The position numbers and the translations under genes are program-made. Positions 53,716 to 64,000 of a stretch of DNA of 64,000 nt are shown here, in pieces. The stretch's first letter is position 1. Each line of letters opens with the position of its first letter. Location: positions 27,809,501 to 27,873,500 of the forward strand of contig JASXTE010000005.1 in NCBI GenBank assembly GCA_030280995.1. The letters are read 5' to 3'. The DNA comes from Hemileia vastatrix (Eukaryota; Basidiomycota; Pucciniomycetes; Pucciniales; Zaghouaniaceae). A model generated the notes under the pieces. It had not been told where the DNA came from and did not search any database. It was given only the letters and a program-made list of their open reading frames with translations.

Positions 53716-54523
53716 TTTAAAGGTCCCCTTTTGGTCTAGAATATTTGGTACGGGGTTTTTACAAGGATTTTATGAATTATAATGGATTCTCAACAAGTGG
53801 TACCTATTTCTTTATCAAAGTGATTTAATTACTCAAATAAAAGAGTTAGATTTAAAATATTGATATAATTTATAGATCAGAGTTACGTTATTGTAAATAC
53901 TAATTTTATAAAATATAAGAATAAGTTTTATGTTTGTAATTATAATAAAAAGATTTAGTAAAGGAATGACAAAAAAGCACAAAAAGGAGGGGCCTTTTAT
54001 AGGCAAAATGTGAGAAAACAAAACACGGGATTAATATCTCCTAATACAAGAGTATGAGAGGGAAAAGTTAAATAAAAGAAAGTATGTGAAATAATAGAAT
54101 CTATACTAAATGGAGCTTCAAGGAAGATATCAGTATTATTTGAAATAAAACTTAAGTTTCTCTTGATTGTCACATTTAATACTAAAAATTTCATTTTAAA
54201 ATGTAGATTCAATGGTATTTACAATTCTTAAAAAAAGAATTTGAATTTTTTAGAATTTTTAATTATTTTTTAATACTAATTTTATTCCTACTCCTCTGTA
54301 TGATTGATCACTGGTGTTAGGGAATAAAATATGTATGGGACAGGTACTTATTATCTTTTATTAATTATCTACCTTTCTTAATGTACTTTACTAGTTATTT
54401 TTAAGTAATACATAAGTAGTTAAAATAATTAATTATTTTATTAATAAGTATTAAAAAGGCGTGGCTTCACTTCAGTAAGAAAATCAATTATTTTACTGGG
54501 TGAGTCTAGTAGCCTGGCTGACA
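53716..54523 (-). repeat. 5' LTR of element D
   Basis: 808 bp, partner of 32848-33655. The inner terminus reads TTTAAAGG against TGTCAAGG in the partner, three changes in four bases in an otherwise near-identical pair. Confidence 0.92.
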
Positions 54524-54528
54524 AACTC
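54524..54528. repeat. Target-site duplication of element D, right
   Basis: AACTC, identical to 32843-32847. Confidence 0.9.
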
Positions 54529-54814
54529 CTTAAGTATTTTAAAAAATATGTCTTTCTCAGCATAATTTAGGTGTGGTCTGCACTTAATTCACATTTCTAT
54601 ATAAAATATCATTCTTCATCTTTCAGGATTTTTTCAAAGTATTATTAACTATGCTTCATTAAATGTTCAAGTTAGATTCAGATTGAGTTCACCAAAATTT
54701 CAACCTTTTTTCTTGGTGGCTTCATCACTACCTCAATTTTAGCTCATATTTGATATGAATTAGGGTTCAAGGTTTCAGACTTGCTAGCAAGTCTTCCCCC
54801 CATATTGTGTGGTG
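54529..54814. mobile_element. Right end of the CACTA-like element K1
   Basis: Ends CTTGCTAGCAAG ... ATATTGTGTGGTG with the sub-terminal sequence type of K2's right end and M3's left end. It continues the element seen left of D, so D inserted into K1. Confidence 0.7.
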
Positions 54815-54854
54815 ATAGTGATGTTAATGGCTGATAAGTGGTTAATTTATTTAT

Positions 54855-56348
54855 TTTGAGGCTGAGATCAAGTACAGAGACGTGAAATAGCTTGAATGGT
54901 CAGTTGTCTAGAAGATTTGAATAGTCCTACTTGAATAATGTAGTACAAATCCAATAAGTATTAAAATATAACTCAATATAAGGGTCTCAGTAATTTAAAT
55001 CTCACTAATTATATATGACTTACAATCTTATAGTTGGTAGAAAAATAGATTTAATAATTTAGATAATATTCAAAGACTTTATAAGTGCTATTTATATGTA
55101 TTGTAATTGTATTGGTTATATTTTTGATTGTAGTGAAAAAGAATGTAGAAAACAAGACCAAAAACCCCCTCCTTTTATACAAAATAACTTCCCCTATGAA
55201 CCCCTTGATTTAACACCTCTATAAATGGTTAATGATGCCTCATTCCAGCTAATAGACATGTCCAAAAACATAAAGAGTGACCAGTAACATAATTAGAATC
55301 ATATCACCTGCCAAAATCCTGCAGTAATAGGGATAATCCATCAAAAACAAGGAATAAGCAAAAAAGAGAGTATATGTGTGTAATACATTAAAATAAAAGA
55401 CTAAAAAGGGAAAATTAAGACTAATTATTACTCAATATTAAGAAGAATTAACAGTAGAAATTATGTGTCTAATCATGACATTAAAATATGTGAAATCCCC
55501 ATTCAAAAATAACCAAAATTGACTGAGAAACCACTTAAAACCCCGAAAAAGGGTGTGAGATGTGGGGTAACTACATGCAGTCCTTGGCAGGTGCTTGAAT
55601 GGGTAAAAACTTGACTAATTTAGGCCAAATTAAGCATGGTAGTGAATTAAAGGGCCAAGCTTGAGGTTATTAATGATATTAGTGTATATAATTAGGGTCA
55701 ATGCGTTTATAATCAAACTAGGACACTAAATGAGCGCCTGTCACCTATTTTAGTGTGTTTCCCCACAGTGGGCGTAGAATGTGGGGGTGATTATAGTGTG
55801 AAAAAGCTAACTTTGCTAAAAATGAAGTTATTCACACAGGAAAAATGCAGGCAGTATGTGGCCAGTACACAGAAGCCATTTCTGACATAAAAAAACACCA
55901 AATTTGAAAAGTGTTATTTTTATGCATTTGAGTAGCCAAATCAATATCTCTAATTAAGACATATTGATCTGTCAAAGCAAATTTTTAATATTATTAAAAT
56001 TTATAGCGCATAGAGTCACCTTTTAAGTGATATAAAGCGCATTTCTTGTTTTTCACATAAAATAATGAAAACAACAGCTTTAAGTCTACTTAAAAATTAT
56101 GTAGCCTTATATTTAAGTTTCTTAAGATTACCCTAACATATTTCAACTTAATTTAAGTACATAAGACTTATAAAAGGTGGATATATGCATGTATATAAGG
56201 TGTTATAATGGCATATTTTGTATTTTATCATAAATTTACTTATGTATACAATTTGTGTACTCTAATTTATTGCTCCCATGTGTAGTCCATGTGTTTTAAA
56301 TAAATTATAAGTGCTATTTACTAAGTCCTGGGGATATCCAGGCTGACA
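54855..56348 (+). repeat. R-family solo LTR (copy R3)
   Basis: 1.49 kb, the most complete copy. Ends near (TG)TCAGGCT-like and AGGCTGACA; the left terminus is mutated. It serves as the empty-site reference for MITE M1. Confidence 0.7.
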
Positions 56349-56547
56349 CTTATGCTGATGATTATGATGATTTTTATCATTATTTGGTTTCTGCCTCCAT
56401 CTACTTCTTATAAATATATAAGTATATTTGAGCTTTGAGATTGTTTTTTTTACATGAATAATGGAAAGAGAGAAAAATTTATAGGGGTTATAGTTGGTGG
56501 AAAGGGGTATAATGATCCTTACTTGCAGCCAAATACATACATATATA
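56349..56547. other. Spacer, nothing recognised
   Basis: AT-rich, no feature supported. Confidence 0.5.
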
Positions 56548-56808
56548 CACTACGCAATATAGGGGGTGGACTTGCTAGCAAGTCCTCAACCTGAACTCAG
56601 ATGGAACTCAGATGGAACTCAGACTGAACTCATACTGAACCCATACTGAACTCTACTTGAACACCCACCTAAAACTGTTCTGCTGAGTGGTGTTCATCCC
56701 TGATTGAATGGTTCCTTTATCAATAGCTCAATGTGTGTTCAATCTATGGTGAGTTTGGGTCCAAGGTTGCGGACTTGCTAGCAAGTCCGCCCCCCATATT
56801 GTGTGGTG
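56548..56808 (+). mobile_element. CACTA-like MITE, 261 bp (M5)
   Basis: CACTACGCAATATAGGGGG to ATATTGTGTGGTG, flanked by ATA both sides. Nearly identical to M1 and M6. Confidence 0.92.
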
Positions 56809-57712
56809 ATATATATATATATACCTGGGAAAATCAGGGGGTGTCTGCATGCAAGTGTGAAGTGAGTTTATTTATTTTATTTTTTTCCCCACATTAATAT
56901 CTAGCATTCATCTAGCATTTATCCAGAACTCATTTGGTCACTTTATATATATATATATATATATTTTTACCTCCTCAATAAAATTTTTAAATTAATCTTC
57001 TTTTTGTGAAAAAAAATTTTTTTTTTGACATGATTCACATGTGGGTTCCCCCCTTTAATATTATTATGTTTATAAATCACCACCACCAGCAGCAGCAGCA
57101 GAAGGAGTAGAAGGAGTGGAAGCAGTAGAAGCAGGAGAATCATTAGAAATATTATTCAGACTCCATCACAATTTATATTTCACCACCACCACCTCCTCTT
57201 CCACTTCCTCCACTTGCCAAAAAAAAAATAAAGATATAGATAAGTCAAGTAGATAATTATTTGGACCAATATATATATATATATATATATGAAAATTGAA
57301 CAACTCAATCAATAATGAAAATGATTGAGTGATGAATATTGAAGATGAGTACAGTTATAATAGATACAAAACATATTTAGATATATATATATATAAATAT
57401 AAAGAAATAATAAAAAAAATAAAAACACACACACATGCATACATACATAATTTACTTTGAAAAAAAAAGATAAAAGAGAAGATAAAAGATAAATGCAAAA
57501 GAGGGGGGGAGGGGGGTGTACAAGCACATTTAACAGTGTGACAGGATACAGGAATGGGGGGTGCTTTATGATTTTTACAGCCTGTTTTTTTTTTTGCTTT
57601 GATTTGATTTGTGATTAGTTTTTCACAGGATTTTAGTGAGACATCACATTTTTTTTGTGTGTGTGGTTTAATCATCATCATCATCATTTTTTTATTTTAA
57701 TTTTTTATTTCT
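56809..57712. other. Simple-repeat-rich spacer
   Basis: (AT)n tracts near 56809, 56945 and 57270; (CAC)n/(CAG)n codon-like repeats at 57079-57130. On the minus strand 57075-57140 could read as a Ser/Pro/Ala/Gly-rich protein end with a TAA stop, possibly a last exon, but no upstream exon is seen. G-rich run near 57506-57518. Confidence 0.35.
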
Positions 57713-58584
57713 CACCACACAATTTTTTTTTTTTTTTTTTGGGGGGGAGACTTACTAGCAAGTCCTCAACTTGAAGTCAGATAGAGCTCAGATGGAATTC
57801 AGTCTGAAATCTTCATGAAATAAGCTTGAAATAGTCACAAAACATGGGTGAGTTTTGATTGAAAGCATTATGAAAACCTATTCAAGGCTGAATGGTAATC
57901 AGAATATATTAGAACTTTTGAAAATATTTTCAATAAAAAATACATTTTGATGAGATGTAATCAGATTATCTTTCTGAATAAAAATGTAAGAATAAAAAGA
58001 CATGAACTTACATTATTTTTTCTTAAGTTTAAATTTTAATCATTCTAAGAAATATACTACATATTTTTGAAAAAAATTAAAAAAATAGTTCATGACTTCT
58101 TAATTTGGAAAACATCCATTTTTTCATAATCCAAAACTTTAATTTTATTTTATAGAGACCATGTAAACCAAATTTTTCACAATTTTTTTTTCAGAATTTT
58201 TAGCTTATGCAATAATTTTCTTATTTAAATGAATTATATAACTGTAAAATTAAGCCATAGATCCTATCCCATATTATATTCTAAAATTCTGTATAAAAGA
58301 CACAAAATCATAAAATTTAGATGCAGTAAAACTTTATTTTTAAATGGTGGAATTGATGAAGCACCTTCACTTCTCTTATCCTCAAATAAATAGAAATTGA
58401 AGAATGAGATTATATATGTTGAACAAAAAAAATTCTTCAAGTGTTAAAGTCTATTTGTTTTAATAAAATTTACAAATGCAATAAAATGATACAAACAGTG
58501 AGCCAAGTAATTTTGGTCTTTTTTAGGATAAACTATGTGCTCAACTTCAAAAGCATTTTATGATAAATTTTTAGTAACTACAAT

Positions 58585-58845
58585 CACTACACAATATAGG
58601 GGGTGGACTTGCTAGCAAGTCCTCAACCTGAACTCAGATGGAACTCAGATGGAACTCAGACTGAACTCAGACTGAATCCATACTGAACTCTACTTGAACA
58701 CCCACCTAAAACTGTTCTGCTGAGTGGTGTTCATCCCTGATTGTATGGTTCCTTTATCAATAGCTCAATGTGTGTTCAATCTGTGGTGAGTTTGGGTCCA
58801 AGGTTGCGGACTCGCTAGCAAGTCCGCCCCCCATATTGTGTGGTG
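58585..58845 (+). mobile_element. CACTA-like MITE, 261 bp (M6), nested in K2
   Basis: CACTACACAATATAGGGGG to ATATTGTGTGGTG, flanked by AAT both sides; same length as M1 and M5. Confidence 0.92.
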
Positions 58846-60997
58846 AATACTTTTCATAATTTGGAAGCAATTTTCTTTTTCAAATCCATAAATATTCTTT
58901 AGGTTCATTTTCATTCTTCAAAGAAATTTTATCAAGTCACAGAAAGTAAATTTTACTCTGAGAAATGTTGTTCTTAAAATCAATTAATTAAAAGGAACCC
59001 AAAATACAAATGAAAAAAATTAATATAAATCAACAAAGATTCATTCAAAATGTAAGCTGAATGCTTTATTTTTCTTGAATTCAATAATTTAAGATATCAA
59101 TGGTGCTCACCTGAGAATACACAGCACAAACTAAACAGATTTCTAGAATGCACTATGAGAGTTTTTAAATTTCAATTTCAAGCTTTACTATTTTTCACAG
59201 AATCTATATTATGTACTAGAGTTAATTTTAATTTATTAATGTATAATTTTATTTATAGAAGAATCAATATATGAGAGTATCATTTGAAATGAGAGAAAAC
59301 ATATATATATAGTGATACTGATAGAACAGGCTAATCTTAGAATTATTGAATTATTATTAATTTAAAGTTAAGAAAATATTTCAAATAGGGGGATAAATGT
59401 TTCAATTTTTTCTTTTTGAGCTTTTAATTGAGTATAGCATAGCAGTGCAGAAGTACCTTCTTTTTTTCCAGAACAAGAGTATTGACCATGAAAATTTGAA
59501 ATACAAAATGCAAATATTATAGTCAAGTGATAAAATACAGGTTAATAAATTATTGATGCTTTTTTAGTAATATGATTTTAACACCAATATTTAAACAAAA
59601 TTATGTTCTTTATTAAAAAATATAAAAAATAAAAAATAATTGAGATTTTATTGAAAAGTAAGAATTGATGCATCTTCTTAGCTATATTCCTTATAAAAAA
59701 TCAATACTTAAATTAATTACTTTTTATACAAACTCATTCTAATAAAGAAAGTTTTAAATTTTCATTTATTATAAAAAGAAAAAGTTAAGGCTGTAAGTTG
59801 AATTTATCTTCAAGTTCAAATTGATGAAAAATATTTTTTTTTGAATATTTAAACTTTCTGAATTCATAACTTGAAGTTTTCAATAGAATTTGAAGTCAAA
59901 AGCTAAGAAAAAAGATTTTGAGAATAAGAAGGAGCTAAATAATGTTTGATAAGTACAAAAATCATATTCCTCCAGTTTAGTTTAAATACAAAAAGAAAAA
60001 TTTGTGATTATTCATGTATATTGTAGATACAAAAAATGAAATTTAAAAGTTTTGTTAATCTATCATATGGAAAAACTAATATTATAATTATTAAAAATAA
60101 ATTTAAAGATTATATTATATATAAAAAAAAATTACAATAATTACAAATTTTGATATATGTTCAGCATTTTAATTGTATTTGGTATAAATCTTTTCAATAA
60201 AAATATAAACCTGGGCACACATTAAGGAGTTTGAAATCAAATTTAAAAAAAAAATTAAAAAAATCTCAAATATTAACTTATCTTGAACAGTGGTCAGAGA
60301 AAGAATCTCATTGGGAGTTCAATCCATGTTGAATCAAACTAAGATGTATACATTTATAAAATTGTATTTAGTTATTTGTCTGAAAAAACTTAAGCAACAA
60401 AAGGGATCAAGGGGCTTATTAATTTACTGAATAGATATCATTAAATATATTGGAACAGCTTTATTATTTAATTTTTATCAATTTTTATTCATTAAGTATA
60501 ATTATTCAGGTATGTATAGTAATCATAAAACAAACAAAATCAATCTAAAATGTAAAATAAAGCAATGAATTTTTTGTTCAAGTCTCATCTGCAATCTATA
60601 AGGAAAGCCTTAGCTATTTTTATCTAACCAACAGCATTTAATATTAAATTAAAGACAAAATAAATTCACCTCATAATATAGAAAAGAGACTTTTTTTTTA
60701 ATATCATCTGTGCTTTTTTCCATTTTTTGATTTTTTTTTCTAAAATTTTTCTGTAAAATTTATTATTTGATCTTATGTATAACTATGACAATCATTCCAT
60801 GAAATAATTTTTTTGAAAATTTACTAGGGCTTTATGGCTAGTTTTTATATTTTTATAATTCTTTTACTTCAAAGATAAGTATTTATTACAAACAGCCAAT
60901 ATATATGTATTTTGAATTGATTGATAGTTTAAAATAGCCATACAGCAGATTTGACTATTGGTTTTCTGAATGAAAGCAAAGCATCATATTTTTACAA

Positions 60998-61760
60998 GGT
61001 GGACTCTATCATTTGTTCAAAAAATAGAGTTCACCTTCTAATTTTCACCAAGTTTCTTGATGCTCCTTCTACCCATTTGTACATACTTTTCAGACTCCTC
61101 AACTGTTTCACTTCTATTCCCAACCCTTTCATTCTCTCATCATCTCTTTACCTTTGTTTTTCTTTCCGTTCCTTCAAAACTGAGCTTTTACTCTTCTCAC
61201 CCTTCCTCACCTGTTTTGCTCACACTCCATTCTATCCCCTTTCACTTTTCAGCCCATTTCACCCCTTTTTCTGTAATCACAACCCTTCTAAATATTTTTT
61301 TCCCTCTTCCTACCCCAGCCCACCCCTTCTGATTGCCACATTACCCCACCACACCCTTTTGGCTCCCAGTGCATACCACCATACACCATTCACTGCCACT
61401 TCCACCCACTTTCTAAACTTTTTTATCCCTCACCACATCTGTTTCTATATTCCCCACTCCTTTTCTTTTGATCCTAACTCTATTGCTCTTTAATGTAGTC
61501 CACCCCTCACACTTTCCACCCCCTCCCTTTTACTTTCTTTCTTATCTCTTTCACTCTAAAGTGATTATAAGGGGCTGAAAAAGGGAGCAAAAGGAGTGAG
61601 TTCCAAGAAGGTAGGATAGAGAGGGGTGGAGAAGCAATCAAAAAGTGCAAAGAGGAAATAAAATAGGTAAGAAAAAATGAAAATAAAAATAATGGAGAAG
61701 ATTTAAAAGGGGAAGAAAATGATATGAACCAGAAATTGGAGGGAAATATATGGAAGGAGG
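60998..61760. repeat. Hairpin plus CT-rich and GA-rich blocks in K2
   Basis: GACTCTAT/ATAGAGTTC imperfect hairpin at about 60998-61033, then about 500 bp rich in C and T, then about 200 bp rich in G and A. The same layout is seen at 31709-32300. The blocks could fold on each other. Open frames here are Ser/Pro/Phe-biased and not believed. Confidence 0.6.
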
Positions 61761-62602
61761 GTTTTGAAATAAAATAAATAATATATATATATATAAACAA
61801 AGAATGGAAAGGGTAATATCACAAAAATAAAAAAAAAACCAAATTTTGGTGTACTAATGATTAGATATAGTTTATCATCATAAAACTCCACCCTTAAAAT
61901 TTTGATTTATTGAAGAAGAAGGAAATTAATTATTTAAAAATAATAGTGACCATATCATTTTTTCACTTGATTGAAAAAAATCATATGTATTAATTAGATA
62001 AATGATACCTCTAAATTAATGTATTTTAACTACATTTGAAAAAGATTTTTAACTTTCACAAATATTTTAAACCTTAAAAAAATTAATAATTCCTGATCAT
62101 AAAATTAGAATAAATATATTTATTTACAAACTTTTAATGATTAAATACAATGAAAAATATCAGTCAAATACATATTTTCTCTTCAAAAACTTCTTATGAT
62201 ATTAAGTAATTTCTCTACATAATGATAGCTCCAAACACTTATATAACTATGTAAAAAAGCTTTTGATTTGATTTACATAGGAAATTCACAATCTTGTATG
62301 AATTCATAAAGCAGAAGCACAAATTTTTTAAAATATTATGCATTTTCCAGTCTGTTAATGTTGTGGACTTCCCTCATATTAACATTCATTTGATAATTAC
62401 AGTAAGTAAGATCAAAAGACTTTAAGAAAAAGATCAACTGTGATTCAATAAGTCTTCAACTTGTCTTTGTGTTTATTTCAGAGAGGTTCCAAACTTGATT
62501 GTTGGTTGTTTCATCACTGCCTCATTATGTGCTAAATCAGATATGAGAGAGGGTTGTTGCAGACTTTCTAGCAAGTCTGCATCCCATATTGTGTGTTGTC
62601 TA

Positions 62603-64000
62603 TTTTTATTTTTACTTTTATTTATTTATTTTATTTATTTTTTTTTATTTTAATTTTAATTTTAATTTTAATTTTTATTTTTATTTTTATTTTTATTTTT
62701 ATTTTTATTTTTATTTTTATTTTTATTTTTATTTTTATTTTTATTTTTATTTTTATTTTTATTTTTATTTTTATTTTTATTTTTATTTTTATTTTTATTT
62801 TTATTTTTATTTTTATTTTTATTTTTATTTTTATTTTTATTTTTATTTTTATTTTTATTTTTATTTTTATTTTTATTTTTATTTTTATTTTTATTTTTAT
62901 TTTTATTTTTATTTTTATTTTTATTTTTATTTTTATTTTTATTTTTATTTTTATTTTTATTTTTATTTTTATTTTTATTTTTATTTTTATTTTTATTTTT
63001 ATTTTTATTTTTATTTTTATTTTTATTTTTATTTTTATTTTTATTTTTATTTTTATTTTTATTTTTATTTTTATTTTTATTTTTATTTTTATTTTTATTT
63101 TTATTTTTATTTTTATTTTTATTTTTATTTTTATTTTTATTTTTATTTTTATTTTTATTTTTATTTTTATTTTTATTTTTATTTTTATTTTTATTTTTAT
63201 TTTTATTTTTATTTTTATTTTTATTTTTATTTTTATTTTTATTTTTATTTTTATTTTTATTTTTATTTTTATTTTTATTTTTATTTTTATTTTTATTTTT
63301 ATTTTTATTTTTATTTTTATTTTTATTTTTATTTTTATTTTTATTTTTATTTTTATTTTTATTTTTATTTTTATTTTTATTTTTATTTTTATTTTTATTT
63401 TTATTTTTATTTTTATTTTTATTTTTATTTTTATTTTTATTTTTATTTTTATTTTTATTTTTATTTTTATTTTTATTTTTATTTTTATTTTTATTTTTAT
63501 TTTTATTTTTATTTTTATTTTTATTTTTATTTTTATTTTTATTTTTATTTTTATTTTTATTTTTATTTTTATTTTTATTTTTATTTTTATTTTTATTTTT
63601 ATTTTTATTTTTATTTTTATTTTTATTTTTATTTTTATTTTTATTTTTATTTTTATTTTTATTTTTATTTTTATTTTTATTTTTATTTTTATTTTTATTT
63701 TTATTTTTATTTTTATTTTTATTTTTATTTTTATTTTTATTTTTATTTTTATTTTTATTTTTATTTTTATTTTTATTTTTATTTTTATTTTTATTTTTAT
63801 TTTTATTTTTATTTTTATTTTTATTTTTATTTTTATTTTTATTTTTATTTTTATTTTTATTTTTATTTTTATTTTTATTTTTATTTTTATTTTTATTTTT
63901 ATTTTTATTTTTATTTTTATTTTTATTTTTATTTTTATTTTTATTTTTATTTTTATTTTTATTTTTATTTTTATTTTTATTTTTATTTTTATTTTTATTT
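62603..64000. repeat. (ATTTT)n satellite running off the window
   Basis: After a short mixed start (TTTTA, AATTTT units), pure ATTTT pentamers from about 62671 to the window end, about 265 units without visible interruption. It starts directly at the K2 right target duplication. Confidence 0.97.

Larger units (their letters stand above)
57713..62599 (+). mobile_element. CACTA-like element K2, 4887 bp, non-coding
   Basis: Left end CACCACACAAT with AGCAAGTCC nearby, right end AGCAAGTCT ... ATATTGTGTGTTG, flanked by TCT on both sides (57710-57712 and 62600-62602). The two ends match the two end types of M3. M6 is nested inside. No transposase-like frame is seen; the interior is AT-rich with one hairpin (about 60998-61033), a CT-rich block and a GA-rich block (61020-61760). 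Presumably moved in trans. Confidence 0.75.

Noticed and set aside
57075..57210. Last exon of a host gene on the minus strand
   Set aside because: Only Ser/Pro/Gly simple repeats with a stop; no upstream exons could be found.
60951..61493. Plus-strand ORF of 180 codons in K2
   Set aside because: Composition is just the CT-rich block (Ser, Pro, Phe, Leu), with no domain and no conservation of frame with 31719-31949.

Overview
The window is an AT-rich, transposon-packed stretch of a fungal nuclear genome, most likely a basidiomycete. The evidence is short GT-AG introns (50-86 bp), one spliced host gene of the fungal UPF0658 Golgi membrane family, Ty3/gypsy polyproteins and Zn2Cys6-like Cys clusters. 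Only one host gene is convincing (26144-27549, 349 aa); nearly everything else is mobile DNA of different ages. Family names rest on motifs read by eye; no database search was run.

Layout. 1-14545: two head-to-tail copies (A and B) of a long Ty3/gypsy element. A is cut by the window edge. B starts in the middle of RT, directly after A's 3' LTR. 14546-22230: relics, namely an old LTR end with two Zn-cluster gene remnants on the + strand (element E), two solo LTRs of the C type, and a broken gag of the D type. 22827-24289: an old solo LTR (R family). 26144-27549: the host gene. 28039-32842: more R LTR, CACTA-like MITEs and part of a larger CACTA-like element (K1). 32848-54523: an 11-kb-class chromovirus-like element D (minus strand, AACTC target duplication), split by a 13.1-kb element C (40478-53589, minus strand) in its 5' leader. 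54529-62599: the right end of K1, another R LTR, two MITEs and a 4.9-kb CACTA-like element K2. 62600-64000: an (ATTTT)n satellite running off the window.

The most interesting system is in elements A, B and C. Beyond gag-pol they carry a 3-4 kb 3' region that holds (i) two antisense, intron-containing genes for proteins with an N-terminal Zn2Cys6-like cluster (C-x2-C-x6-C-x12/14-C-x2-C-x6-C) and a C-terminal helical domain, and (ii) a set of small hairpin motifs whose stems covary between copies. The commonest, HP1, has a 4-bp stem (GGTC/GACC, AGTC/GACT or CCTC/GAGG), a 6-nt loop often CACCAA, and a constant tail ending TAAACTGG. It occurs about 50 times in the three elements: in gag-side and pol coding sequence, at the end of pol, and in dense arrays just upstream of antisense gene 1. 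Other recurrent hairpins (HP0, HP2, HP3, HP4, HP5) occur in fixed order and spacing and are multiplied in C.

How the parts may work together is inference. The antisense genes can keep introns through retrotransposition because the genomic RNA is the opposite strand. The hairpin arrays could be RNA signals (packaging, dimerisation, regulation) or binding sites for the Zn-cluster proteins. Copy B lacks both antisense genes yet keeps, and has expanded, the hairpin array.
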